A stretch of DNA of 57,167 bases. Origin: Betaproteobacteria bacterium. GTDB lineage: Bacteria > Pseudomonadota > Gammaproteobacteria > Burkholderiales > SG8-41. Location of the stretch: contig JAKFUS010000016.1 in NCBI GenBank assembly GCA_021732605.1, positions 1 to 57,167 on the forward strand, written 5' to 3'. A program made the position numbers and the translations under genes. The notes beneath the pieces are model-generated. The model had not been told where the DNA came from and ran no database searches. It was given only the letters and a program-made list of their open reading frames with translations. Position 1 is the stretch's first letter. Each line of letters begins with the position of its first letter. Shown here piece by piece: positions 8,224 through 16,443 of the stretch.

Positions 8224-8491
8224 AGAGCGCCTAACAGAATGAAACGCGCGATGCGCTGTCACGATTTTTGCTCAGGGTAAGGAGCGCGCTGCAGCGCATA
8301 TCGCGAATATGCGCAAAGCGGGTCGATGCCGCCCTGAGCAAAAAGTCGTGCCAGCCCGAAGGGTTAATGCGAAAATCAGCACTGACTTTGTCGACCGGCT
8401 TGACCTTATTCGCGATAAGGGCTGCGCCGTTCTTCGCGTCATTGCTGATTTTCGCGTTAACGCACGCGTGTTTTATTCTGTTAGGCGCTCT
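8224..8491. repeat. Structured inverted-repeat element (MITE-like), 266-268 bp
   Basis: The ends are 27-bp terminal inverted repeats (8224-8250 and 8465-8491) that differ at only two positions and begin AGAGCGCCTAACAGAAT. Inside lie two further long inverted repeats. One is 8260-8277 with 8332-8350 (CACGATTTTTGCTCAGGG against its complement, one bulge). The other is 8363-8386 with 8438-8461 (22 of 24 paired). Each encloses a smaller hairpin: GCGCATAT-CGCGA-ATATGCGC, and CCTTAT-TCGCG-ATAAGG. Folded, it forms two arms on a closing stem. No gene fits inside and no clear target-site duplication flanks it. It fills the space between divergent thiD and rubA. The ends contain GCCTAAC/GTTAGGC, the same boxes as integron attC cores. 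Confidence 0.8.
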
Positions 8492-8509
8492 CAACTCTGG
8501 CAAATTTTG

Positions 8510-8695
8510 ATGACCACCGATAACGGGCAGTATAAGAAGTACATGTGTTTGATCTGCGGTTATATTTACGACGAAGCGGCGGGCGTGCCCGATGAAGGTA
8601 TTGCGCCGGGAACCAAGTGGGAAGATGTGCCGATGAACTGGACTTGCCCCGAGTGCGGCGCGCGCAAGGAAGATTTCGAGATGGTGCAAATCTGA
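8510..8695 (+). CDS. rubA: Rubredoxin
   Basis: A 61-residue rubredoxin, a small electron carrier with one iron bound by four cysteines. The two knuckles are [13 protein letters not shown] and [11 protein letters not shown], with the aromatic residues (Tyr, Trp in NWTCPECG) that pack around the iron site. ATG 8510 gives the normal rubredoxin length. The frame is open further upstream, but that part is the structured repeat and is not coding. Rubredoxin next to thiD is a common arrangement in betaproteobacteria. Its promoter must lie within or right beside the inverted-repeat element, since only 18 bases separate them. gloA follows after 16 bases. Confidence 0.95.
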   Translation: MTTDNGQYKKYMCLICGYIYDEAAGVPDEGIAPGTKWEDVPMNWTCPECGARKEDFEMVQI

Positions 8696-8711
8696 AGCTT
8701 GGAGTACGCGC

Positions 8712-9110
8712 ATGAGACTGTTGCATACGATGATCCGGGTCGGCGACCTGCAACGCTCGATTGATTTTTATACCCAGGTGCTGGGCATGCGCCTGCTGCG
8801 CAAATCCGATTATCCCAGCGGGCGGTTTACCAACGCGTTTGTCGGCTATGACGATGAGTCGCGCGCTGCAGTGCTGGAGTTGACGCACAACTGGGATACG
8901 ACATCGTACGACATGGGCAGCGGTTTCGGCCATGTTGCGGTCGAGGTTGAGGATGCCTGCCAGGCCTGCGATGAAGTCAGAAAGCGCGGCGGCAAGGTCT
9001 CGCGCGAACCGGGGCCGATGAAACACGGCACCACGGTGATTGCGTTTGTCGAGGATCCGGACGGCTACAAAATAGAATTTGTACAACGCAAGGTGGCGCC
9101 CGCTGCCTGA
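8712..9110 (+). CDS. gloA: Lactoylglutathione lyase (glyoxalase I)
   Basis: Glyoxalase I isomerises the methylglyoxal-glutathione hemithioacetal to S-lactoylglutathione. The 132-residue product has the full family pattern: [20 protein letters not shown], the metal-ligand His near the N-terminus (LLHTM), [19 protein letters not shown] and the ligand Glu in [12 protein letters not shown]. The length matches the bacterial, nickel-type enzyme. It follows rubA by 16 bases in the same direction and converges on rsmA; no strong terminator is visible between them. Confidence 0.93.
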   Translation: MRLLHTMIRVGDLQRSIDFYTQVLGMRLLRKSDYPSGRFTNAFVGYDDESRAAVLELTHNWDTTSYDMGSGFGHVAVEVEDACQACDEVRKRGGKVSREPGPMKHGTTVIAFVEDPDGYKIEFVQRKVAPAA

Positions 9111-9127
9111 GCGGTGTTTGTTAAATA

Positions 9128-9919
9128 TTAGACCGGCGCCGCCACGGCGTCGGCGATCCGCACAAAATCCGCTACCGACAATTCCTGTGCCCGCGCGCCG
9201 GGATTGATATCGAGTCTTGTGAAGTCGGCGTCGGTAATGACCCCCTTCAAGGTGTTGCGCAGTGTCTTGCGTCGCTGCGAGAACGCGCGCGCGACCACGC
9301 TGCTGAACACGGCTTCATCGTGGGCTGGATGCGGCAGTGTCGAGAACGGCGTCAGGCGTACCACGGCCGATTCCACCTTCGGCGCCGGATCGAATGATCC
9401 GGGCGGTACATCGAACAGCATTTCCATGTCGAAGCGGTACTGCAACATCACCGATAGCCGGCTGAACTCTGAATCGCCGGGTGCCGCCACCATGCGCTCG
9501 ACCACCTCCCGCTGCAGCATCACGTGTACGTCGCGGATGTGGCCGGCGAATTCAGCGAAGCGGAACAGAAGCGGCGTTGAGATGTTGTAGGGCAGGTTGC
9601 CGGCAACCCGCAGCTTGCTGCCCAGCGCAGCAAAGTCGAACTGCAGTACATCGCCTTCGTGGATGGTCACGCTGGCTGTGGCATATCGTTCACGCAGCAC
9701 TGCGATCAGGTCGCGGTCGATTTCGATGACCTGCAGGCGGTCCAGCCGGGTGAGCAGCGGTGCGGTCAGCGCGCCGAGGCCGGGTCCGATTTCAACCAGG
9801 TTGTCGCCACGCTGCGGTGCAATGGCATTGATGATGCTGTCGATGATGCCGTCGTCGACCAGAAAATTCTGGCCGAAGCGCTTGCGCGGAATGTGTTTTG
9901 CGGTGCCTTTCCCGGTCAT
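9128..9919 (-). CDS. rsmA: 16S rRNA dimethyladenosine transferase
   Basis: RsmA (KsgA) dimethylates two adjacent adenosines in helix 45 of 16S rRNA. The 263-residue product begins MTGKGTAKHIPRKRFGQNFL, has the SAM-binding EIGPGLGALT, the acidic VIEIDRDL, EGDVLQFDF and the NLPYN catalytic motif, and ends with the small C-terminal domain (AFSQRRKTLRNTLKG). The start is set by the family N-terminus; the frame runs open upstream into pdxA. Its ATG overlaps the pdxA stop as ATGA (9916-9919). The surA-pdxA-rsmA order downstream of lptD is the classic proteobacterial cluster. Confidence 0.95.
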   Translation of the reverse strand: MTGKGTAKHIPRKRFGQNFLVDDGIIDSIINAIAPQRGDNLVEIGPGLGALTAPLLTRLDRLQVIEIDRDLIAVLRERYATASVTIHEGDVLQFDFAALGSKLRVAGNLPYNISTPLLFRFAEFAGHIRDVHVMLQREVVERMVAAPGDSEFSRLSVMLQYRFDMEMLFDVPPGSFDPAPKVESAVVRLTPFSTLPHPAHDEAVFSSVVARAFSQRRKTLRNTLKGVITDADFTRLDINPGARAQELSVADFVRIADAVAAPV

Positions 9920-10914
9920 GCGGCTGCGGTTTTTTTGCTGCGCAGCGCGAGTTCGGCGGCGAGTTCGATCGCCGCGATCAGGCTTTCGACCTTTGCTTTG
10001 CCGCTGCCGGCGAGTTCCAGCGCAGTGCCGTGGTCGACCGAGGTGCGGATGATCGGCAGACCGAGCGTGATGTTGATGCCGGTGCCGAAGCTGGCGTATT
10101 TGAGCACCGGCAGGCCCTGATCGTGGTACATCGCCAGCACGCAGTCGCATTGCGCCAGCCGGTCCGGATGAAACAGCGTGTCGGCAGGCAGCGGCCCCGT
10201 GAGATCAAACCCTTCTTTGCGCAGGCGCTCCAGCACCGGCACGATGACGTCGATTTCCTCGCGACCGAGGTGTCCCGATTCACCGGCATGCGGATTGAGG
10301 CCGGCGACGATGATGCGCGGACAAGGGATCGCAAACCGTGTGATCAGGTCGTGCTGCAATACGCGTAACGTGCGCTCCAGTCCATCGCGGGTGATGGCTG
10401 CCGCCACTTCATGCAGCGCCAGATGCGTGGTGGCCAGCGCCACGCGCATGCCGCCGCCGACGAGCATCATCACCACCTGCGGCGCGTGCAAGCGGTCAGC
10501 GAGAAATTCGGTGTGGCCGGTAAAGGCGATGCCGGCATCGTTGATCACGCCCTTGTGCACCGGTGCGGTGGCCATCGCGGCAAAAGTGCTGTCGCGACAG
10601 CCATCGGCGGCAATTTCCAGTGTGCGCAACACGTAAGTACTGTTGGCGGGATTGAGTGTGCCGGCCTGCGCAGCTTGCGCGAGCGGCACATGCAGCACCG
10701 AAAAATCGCCGGCGCTGGCGGCATCGCTGTAGCGCGGGATGTCATTAGAGATACCCAGCATGCGAGCGCGGTCGCGCAGCAATGTGGCGTCGGCAACCAC
10801 CACCACCCGTGCCGACAGACGACGCTGCGCCAGCATCACACAGAGGTCGGGGCCGATGCCCGCGGGCTCACCCGCCGTGACGGCGACCAAAGGCGGTCTG
10901 GAGTGGGCGGGCAC
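9916..10914 (-). CDS. pdxA: 4-hydroxythreonine-4-phosphate dehydrogenase
   Basis: PdxA oxidises 4-phosphohydroxy-L-threonine in the DXP-dependent pyridoxal 5'-phosphate pathway. The 332-residue product shows VTAGEPAGIGPDL at the N-terminus, TAPVHKGVINDAGIAFTGHTEFLADR with a metal-ligand His, GLNPHAGESGHLGREE, and AMYHDQGLPVLKY with another ligand His, ending with TSVDHGTALELAGSG. All these are PdxA signatures. It sits between surA (38 bases upstream) and rsmA (4-base overlap), so it is probably co-transcribed with lptD-surA. Confidence 0.95.
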   Translation of the reverse strand: MPAHSRPPLVAVTAGEPAGIGPDLCVMLAQRRLSARVVVVADATLLRDRARMLGISNDIPRYSDAASAGDFSVLHVPLAQAAQAGTLNPANSTYVLRTLEIAADGCRDSTFAAMATAPVHKGVINDAGIAFTGHTEFLADRLHAPQVVMMLVGGGMRVALATTHLALHEVAAAITRDGLERTLRVLQHDLITRFAIPCPRIIVAGLNPHAGESGHLGREEIDVIVPVLERLRKEGFDLTGPLPADTLFHPDRLAQCDCVLAMYHDQGLPVLKYASFGTGINITLGLPIIRTSVDHGTALELAGSGKAKVESLIAAIELAAELALRSKKTAAA

Positions 10915-10951
10915 GAGAATTGGCCTTCTAACTAATTGTTTCTATTATATT

Positions 10952-12268
10952 TTATTCCAGGCGTTGTTCGACATAGGCGCGGTCGCGCAACTGCCGCACC
11001 CATTCCTGATAGGCCTCGTCGGTCTTGCGCTCGCGCAGGGCCTGACGCGCGTTCAGCCGCTGGCCTTCTCGCGTCATGTCCTGGGTGCGGCGTTCCTGTA
11101 CCTCAATCAGGTGCCAGCCGAAGGGGCTGCGTACCGGCGCGCTGATTTCGCCGGGTTTCAGCGCATTCATCGCCTGCTCGAATTCGGGCACCGTATCGCC
11201 GGGGTTGAGCCAGCCGAGGTCGCCGCCACGCGCAGCGCTGCCGTCTTCGGAGCGGGAGCGCGCCAGTTCGGCAAAGTCCGCCTTGTTGTCGAGGCGTTCT
11301 TTCAGTTGCAGCAGGCGGTTGCGCGCTTCGGCTTCCGACACCAGTTCGTTGGTCTTGATCAGGATATGGCGGGCGCGGGTCTGCTGCACCATGATCGCGG
11401 CCTGTCCACCGCGACGTTCATTGAGCTTGATAATGTGGAATCCGTTCGGGCTGCGCAGCAGCTCGCTCAGATCGCCGGTTTTCAGGGGTCGCACCGCATC
11501 GAGGAACAGACCGGGCAGACGACTACTCTCGCGCCAGCCGATCAGGCCGCCCTGCAGCGCTTCAGGTGCGTCGGAAAATGCTGCGGCGACCTGGCGGAAA
11601 TCCGTGCCGCCCTTGAGCTGCGTCAGCGCCTGTTCCGCGCGCGCGCGGCGGGTTTGCAACTGCTCCGGTGTGGCATTTTCCGGCACAGTGACGAGGATGT
11701 GCGAAATGTTGTACTCATCGTTGCGCCCCTGGGCCTGCTGGGACTGGATGAAATTGTCGATTTCGGATTCGGTTATGACGATTTTCTGCGCAACTTCGCG
11801 ATCGCGCAGCCGCGACAGGGTAATTTCACTGCGGATGTCTTCGCGAAATTTTTCGAATGGGACGCCGTCCTTGTCGAGCGCCGCGCGCATCTGCGTCGGC
11901 GACAATTTGTTTTCATCAGCGATCCGCGACAGTGCCCGGTCAAGTTCGACGTCATCAACACGCATGCCGATGTCGCGCGCGTGCTGCATCTGCACGCGAT
12001 CGCCGATCAGGCGCTCGATCAACTGCCGTTCGATGACTTCCCGAGACGGCGGCTGCGTGCCTTGCTGGCGCAGTTGGCGAAAAGCGAAGTCGACGCGGGC
12101 GTTGAGTTCCTGCTGGGTAATGACTTCGTCGTTGACCACCGCGACGATGCGATCCAGAGTGACGATTTGCCGCGGTTTCGGCTGGCCCCAGGCGGGGACG
12201 CCGGGCAGCAGGACTGCCAGCAGCGCGCAGTACAGCAGGGTTCGGAGTGGCATGCAGGATCCAGACAT
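10952..12268 (-). CDS. surA: Periplasmic chaperone / peptidyl-prolyl isomerase SurA
   Basis: SurA escorts outer-membrane proteins through the periplasm. The 438-residue product has a signal peptide (LLYCALLAVLLPGVPAWG), a SurA N-domain (LDRIVAVVNDEVITQQELNARV), and two parvulin-type domains: one around NISHILVTVPENATPEQ and one around ARHILIKTNELVSEAEAR with GGDLGWLNPGDTVPEFEQAM. It ends with the C-terminal helix region. It is encoded directly downstream of lptD, one of its client genes, with 45 bases between, and upstream of pdxA. Confidence 0.95.
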   Translation of the reverse strand: MSGSCMPLRTLLYCALLAVLLPGVPAWGQPKPRQIVTLDRIVAVVNDEVITQQELNARVDFAFRQLRQQGTQPPSREVIERQLIERLIGDRVQMQHARDIGMRVDDVELDRALSRIADENKLSPTQMRAALDKDGVPFEKFREDIRSEITLSRLRDREVAQKIVITESEIDNFIQSQQAQGRNDEYNISHILVTVPENATPEQLQTRRARAEQALTQLKGGTDFRQVAAAFSDAPEALQGGLIGWRESSRLPGLFLDAVRPLKTGDLSELLRSPNGFHIIKLNERRGGQAAIMVQQTRARHILIKTNELVSEAEARNRLLQLKERLDNKADFAELARSRSEDGSAARGGDLGWLNPGDTVPEFEQAMNALKPGEISAPVRSPFGWHLIEVQERRTQDMTREGQRLNARQALRERKTDEAYQEWVRQLRDRAYVEQRLE

Positions 12269-12313
12269 TTCAAAGAGTGCTTGCTAAAACAGGGGGAGGC
12301 CGGCTTGGGCGGA

Positions 12314-14614
12314 CTAGAACAAGCCCGGTACATTGTATTCGACGGGCGTAGTGGCGCGGGGGTCGAACTGTTTGTAGCCGCTGATGTTGCGGCGCAGGAC
12401 TTCCAGCGGACTGCTGCCGATGCGCGACAGGCCGGAGAGTTCCAACTGGACGAAAATGGAAGTGCTGGCACTCGCCGAGGTCGTGGCAAAACGGTGGGCG
12501 GCAATGCGCAATGCCCAGCACCGGTCGCTGTATTCAACCCCGGCCAGCGCTTCCAGCGTGCGGTTGTCCTTGATCGAATAATTCCAGCGGCCGACAGCGG
12601 TCCAGCGACCGTCGATCGGCCACTGCGAGGACAGATCGACTTGCTGCAGTGTGTTGACGGTTTCACGATAGGCGAGGTTGACCACTTTGCCGGCCTGCGG
12701 CTGGTAACGCGCGGCGATGTTGAATTTCTGGGTTTGTTTCAGATCGGTGTTGTATTGCCAGCCGGCGTCGCCGGTCCAGTTTTTCGCAATGTTGCCACCG
12801 ATGGTGGCGAGCAAGTCTGATGAATTGCTGTCGCTGGCGCGCGACGGCACCCCCGGTATGGTGACTCGCTGCGGCTCGAAGTAATAACGCTGGGCGAGTG
12901 CGGCGCGCAGGCGCTCGATGCCGGTGCCGGCGTCGATGAAGCGGGTGCTGACGCCGAGCGTCAGCTGATTGGCATCGTTGATGCGATCCTGGCCGCTGAA
13001 CTGGTTCTCGGTAAAAATGGTCGCGAAATTAATGTCCTGCAGGCCGCTTTCGAAATTCGGCAGTCGGCTCTGGTCTTTGTAGGGGATGTAGACGTAATAG
13101 GCTTTGGGCTCCAGTGTCTGGATCAACTTCTCGCCGCGGGCTTCCATTTCACGCTCAAAGACCAGCCCGCTGTCCATGCTGAATATCGGCAGGCTGCGCG
13201 TGGTGTCGGGCAATCCGGCCGTATTGTTGTTGCCGATGGCGTAGTGCGTGACGTGGGCGCCGGCTTTGGGCGTGACATAAGCGTAGGAATTCTGCAGCGG
13301 CAGGGCAAAACTGGGGTTGACTACGGTGCGCCTGCCGGTGACCAGGGAGGCATGCTCGAACGAAGTAAAGCTGCTGAGCATGTCAAAGTCGCCCCAACGC
13401 GTGAGGCGCTGGGCCGTCAGAGAGAGTTGCGGTTCGCGGTTGTAGGGCGAGACCAGCGGCAACAGGGGATCGGACTGCAAGGTCTGCCAGCGCTGGGCAA
13501 ACGCCGAAAAACCGTAGGTCCCGCCATTGCCCCAGGTGCCTGCGCGGCTCAATGTCAGATCGTTGGTCAGGTAGACCTGCGAGGTCACCGCCACCTGGGT
13601 CGACAAGTCAGTGAAATATTTGCCGTCGGAAACGCGATTGATGTTGACCTGGCTGTTCCAGGTGTCGCCCAGCATCTGCTGGTGTTTGGTAAACAGTCCC
13701 CAGCGGTCGCGGCCGATTTGCTGGTCGTTGGAGAGTATTTCCGCCCGCGCTTCACCTTTGCCTTTTTCGTTCAGGTAACGCAACTCGCTGCCGAGCTGCA
13801 GCCCGCGCTTGGTCATGTAGCGCGGGTACAGCGTGGCGTCTATATCCGGTGCAATGTTCCAGTAAAAAGGCACCGTGAATTCGAAGCCTGTGGTGTTCGA
13901 GGTGCGGTAACTCGGTGTGAGGAATCCCGATTTGCGTTCCTGATGCAGGGAAAACGACAGATAGGGCGAGTAAAAAATGGGCACGTCAAAAAACACGATG
14001 CTCGCGTTACGCGCGACGCCGACGTCACGGTTGCGGTCGATGTCGAGCTGACTTGCGCGCAGAAACCACGCGTCGTTGCCGGGCTCACAGGTGGTGTAAC
14101 TGGCCGACTGCACGCGGTACTGGCCCGGGCCCTCGAACAGCAGTCGTTCGGCTGTGCCGCGCCCCTCGGTTTCTACAGTCCGCAGGCTGCTGCGGCTGAT
14201 CGGGCCGGTCTCAGGCGTGCTCATCAGCAGGTAACGCGGGCGGTCCATGTAACCGCGGTCGGTGGCCATTTCGTAACGCAGCGTATCGCCTTCAAGAATT
14301 TCCCGTTCCTGCTCGATACGCACATTGCCCCTGGCATTCAGCACTTCGGTCGGCGTATCGTGACGCATCCAGTCGGCGAAGAAAGCCTGGCCGCGCTTGC
14401 GCAGCCGGGCGTTGCCGAAAGCCTCGATTTCCTTGTCTTGGGTGCCCTGGATGCGGTCGGCTTCAACGAACAGCGGCACCACATCGCCATTGTCGGGAGG
14501 GATCAGCAGCAGTCCGGACTGCGGCCTGAGCTTCAGGCCTTCGTCGGCGCCGGCCAGCAAGGGCAGCGCACACAGCACGGCGAGTGCAATCCGGGTTTTT
14601 CGGGAAAGGGGCAT
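12314..14614 (-). CDS. lptD: LPS-assembly outer membrane protein LptD
   Basis: LptD is the beta-barrel that, with LptE, inserts lipopolysaccharide into the outer leaflet. The 766-residue product has a signal peptide (RKTRIALAVLCALPLLAGA), an N-terminal OstA/LptA-like domain (DGDVVPLFVEADRIQGT-like, ARGNVRIEQEREILEGDTLRY) and a long barrel region with alternating aromatic strands. The mature protein appears to have only two cysteines (TTCEPGN and DRCWALRI), consistent with a single long-range disulfide. Start 14614 gives a proper signal peptide. It is divergent from amgK, 57 bases apart. Confidence 0.95.
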   Translation of the reverse strand: MPLSRKTRIALAVLCALPLLAGADEGLKLRPQSGLLLIPPDNGDVVPLFVEADRIQGTQDKEIEAFGNARLRKRGQAFFADWMRHDTPTEVLNARGNVRIEQEREILEGDTLRYEMATDRGYMDRPRYLLMSTPETGPISRSSLRTVETEGRGTAERLLFEGPGQYRVQSASYTTCEPGNDAWFLRASQLDIDRNRDVGVARNASIVFFDVPIFYSPYLSFSLHQERKSGFLTPSYRTSNTTGFEFTVPFYWNIAPDIDATLYPRYMTKRGLQLGSELRYLNEKGKGEARAEILSNDQQIGRDRWGLFTKHQQMLGDTWNSQVNINRVSDGKYFTDLSTQVAVTSQVYLTNDLTLSRAGTWGNGGTYGFSAFAQRWQTLQSDPLLPLVSPYNREPQLSLTAQRLTRWGDFDMLSSFTSFEHASLVTGRRTVVNPSFALPLQNSYAYVTPKAGAHVTHYAIGNNNTAGLPDTTRSLPIFSMDSGLVFEREMEARGEKLIQTLEPKAYYVYIPYKDQSRLPNFESGLQDINFATIFTENQFSGQDRINDANQLTLGVSTRFIDAGTGIERLRAALAQRYYFEPQRVTIPGVPSRASDSNSSDLLATIGGNIAKNWTGDAGWQYNTDLKQTQKFNIAARYQPQAGKVVNLAYRETVNTLQQVDLSSQWPIDGRWTAVGRWNYSIKDNRTLEALAGVEYSDRCWALRIAAHRFATTSASASTSIFVQLELSGLSRIGSSPLEVLRRNISGYKQFDPRATTPVEYNVPGLF

Positions 14615-14671
14615 CAGGAGAGGTGTCAGGCGAGGTGCTAAAATCTCACAATTCACAGTCTGAAGCAACGC

Positions 14672-15691
14672 TTGAAACCAACCTCAGCGGCCGGACGCGA
14701 TGAGCGTCTTGAATTGCTCCGCGCGTGGCTCGCCGGCCCGCTGGCCGGAGCGCCATTCTCTCTCGCACCGGCCTCCGCCGATGCGAGTTTTCGCCGTTAT
14801 TTCCGCGTCACGCTGGACTCTGCTACGCACATTGTGATGGATGCGCCGCCGCAGCGCGAGGACTGTCGTCCCTTCGTGCAGGTGGCGCAACTGATGCTTG
14901 ACGCCGGATTGCATGTGCCGAAAGTGCTGGCCGCGGACATCGATCAGGGGTTCCTGCTGCTGACGGATCTCGGCGATTCCACGTATCTCAGCGCATTGAA
15001 CGAAAAGAATGCCGCGATGCTGTTCGGCGACGCCATTAACGCGCTGATTGCCTGGCAGCGTGCCAGCCGGCCGGGCGTGCTGCCGCCGTACGACCGCGCG
15101 TTGCTGCAGCGGGAGATGGACTTGTTTCCCGAGTGGTACGTCGGACGCCACCTTGGCTTGACGCTGTCGGATGCGCAACGCGCGACGCTGGCCGGGATCA
15201 ACAAGCTGCTGGCTGACAGCGCGCTGGCGCAGCCTGCGGTGTATGTGCATCGTGATTACATGCCGCGCAACCTGATGTTGTCTCAGCCGAACCCCGGCGT
15301 GCTCGATTTCCAGGACGCGGTGTATGGCCCGATCACCTATGACCTGGCTTCGCTGTTCCGCGATGCCTTCATCAGCTGGCCGGAGGAGCGGGTCATCGAC
15401 TGGGTCGCGCGCTACTGGGAACAGGCGAAGCGGGCGCAACTGCAGGTGGATGCCGATTTCGGCGAATTCTATCGGGCATTTGAATGGATGGGCCTGCAGC
15501 GCCACCTGAAGGTACTGGGCATTTTTGCGCGCATTTGTTATCGCGATGGCAAACCCGCTTACCTGGAAGATGCGCCGCGTTTTCTCGCTTATGCGCACGC
15601 GGTGTGCGCGCGTTATGTTGCGTTGAAGCCGCTGGCGCAATTGCTCGACGACCTCGAACAGCGCCGGCAGCAGGTCGGTTACACCTTCTGA
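14672..15691 (+). CDS. amgK: N-acetylmuramate/N-acetylglucosamine kinase AmgK
   Basis: AmgK phosphorylates MurNAc at the anomeric position, the first step of a peptidoglycan salvage route that bypasses de novo synthesis. The 339-residue product has the aminoglycoside-phosphotransferase fold: SADASFRRYFRVT near the N-terminus, VYVHRDYMPRNLM (catalytic HxD..N), and GVLDFQDAVYGPITYDLASLF (metal-binding DFQD). The next gene is murU, the partner enzyme, and lptD is divergent, as in pseudomonads. The start is a TTG at 14672; no ATG is nearby and the ribosome binding site is weak. Confidence 0.88.
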   Translation: MKPTSAAGRDERLELLRAWLAGPLAGAPFSLAPASADASFRRYFRVTLDSATHIVMDAPPQREDCRPFVQVAQLMLDAGLHVPKVLAADIDQGFLLLTDLGDSTYLSALNEKNAAMLFGDAINALIAWQRASRPGVLPPYDRALLQREMDLFPEWYVGRHLGLTLSDAQRATLAGINKLLADSALAQPAVYVHRDYMPRNLMLSQPNPGVLDFQDAVYGPITYDLASLFRDAFISWPEERVIDWVARYWEQAKRAQLQVDADFGEFYRAFEWMGLQRHLKVLGIFARICYRDGKPAYLEDAPRFLAYAHAVCARYVALKPLAQLLDDLEQRRQQVGYTF

Positions 15692-15701
15692 GCGTGCCGC
15701 G

Positions 15702-16412
15702 ATGAAAGCCATGATCCTGGCGGCAGGGCGCGGCGAACGGATGCGTCCGCTGACCGACCATACACCAAAGGCGCTGCTGCAGATAGGGGGTAAATGTTTG
15801 ATTTTAATGATAATTTCTGCGCTGCGGCGGGCGGGCATCCACGAGCTGGTGATCAATCTGGCGCATCTCGGCGAACAGATTGCGACCACGCTGGGTGATG
15901 GTACGGCGCTGGGCGTACATATTGAGTACTCATGGGAAACGGCAGCAGGGATAACGGGCGAAATCACGGCGCTGGAAACCGCGGGTGGCATTGCCTGGGC
16001 GCTGCCGTTGTTGGGGGACGCGCCGTTCATCGCGGTTAATGCCGATGTTTACAGTGATTATGATTTTTCCATGTTGCAGGCTGCCGCACAGCGCCTGACC
16101 TCGGGCGGTCCGCTGGCGCATCTGGTGCTGGTGGACAATCCGCCGCAGCATCGGCGCGGTGATTTCGGTCTTGTCGACGGCCTGGTGCAGGCGGCAGCCG
16201 CGACCCGTCATACCTTCAGCGGCATGGGCGCCTATCATCCGGCCTTGTTTGCCGGCGTAAAACGCGGCGATCGCGCACGGCTGGCGGATCTGCTGATCGC
16301 CGCAATGCAACGCGAACAAGTGACCGGCGAGCTGTACCGCGGGCAATGGCATGATGTGGGTACCCCGGAACGACTGGCTGCCCTGGATCGCGCCGCACGC
16401 GAAGGGCGCTGA
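15702..16412 (+). CDS. murU: N-acetylmuramate-1-phosphate uridylyltransferase MurU
   Basis: MurU makes UDP-MurNAc from MurNAc-1-phosphate and UTP, following AmgK. The 236-residue nucleotidyltransferase begins MKAMILAAGRGERMRPLTDH, carries TPKALLQIGGK, the metal-binding FIAVNADVYSDYDF, and ends with QWHDVGTPERLAALD. The stretch after GGK reads CLILMIISALRRAGI, where family members usually have a PLI-type sequence. The DNA there (about 15790-15820) is much more AT-rich than the rest of the gene. It starts 10 bases after amgK and is followed closely by pepP. Confidence 0.9.
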   Translation: MKAMILAAGRGERMRPLTDHTPKALLQIGGKCLILMIISALRRAGIHELVINLAHLGEQIATTLGDGTALGVHIEYSWETAAGITGEITALETAGGIAWALPLLGDAPFIAVNADVYSDYDFSMLQAAAQRLTSGGPLAHLVLVDNPPQHRRGDFGLVDGLVQAAAATRHTFSGMGAYHPALFAGVKRGDRARLADLLIAAMQREQVTGELYRGQWHDVGTPERLAALDRAAREGR

Positions 16413-16443
16413 AGCCGGTTGGCGCGCGACTATAATCCAAGCC

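Noticed and set aside
9920..10150. N-terminal extension of rsmA
   Set aside because: The open frame upstream is Arg/His-rich shadow sequence inside pdxA; the RsmA family starts at 9919.
10739..12820. A 693-codon plus-strand open frame
   Set aside because: It lies antisense to pdxA, surA and the end of lptD, which have clear motifs. High GC gives long shadow frames; the translation shows no domain.
13244..14641. A 465-codon plus-strand frame
   Set aside because: Antisense to lptD, His/Gln-rich shadow translation without family resemblance.
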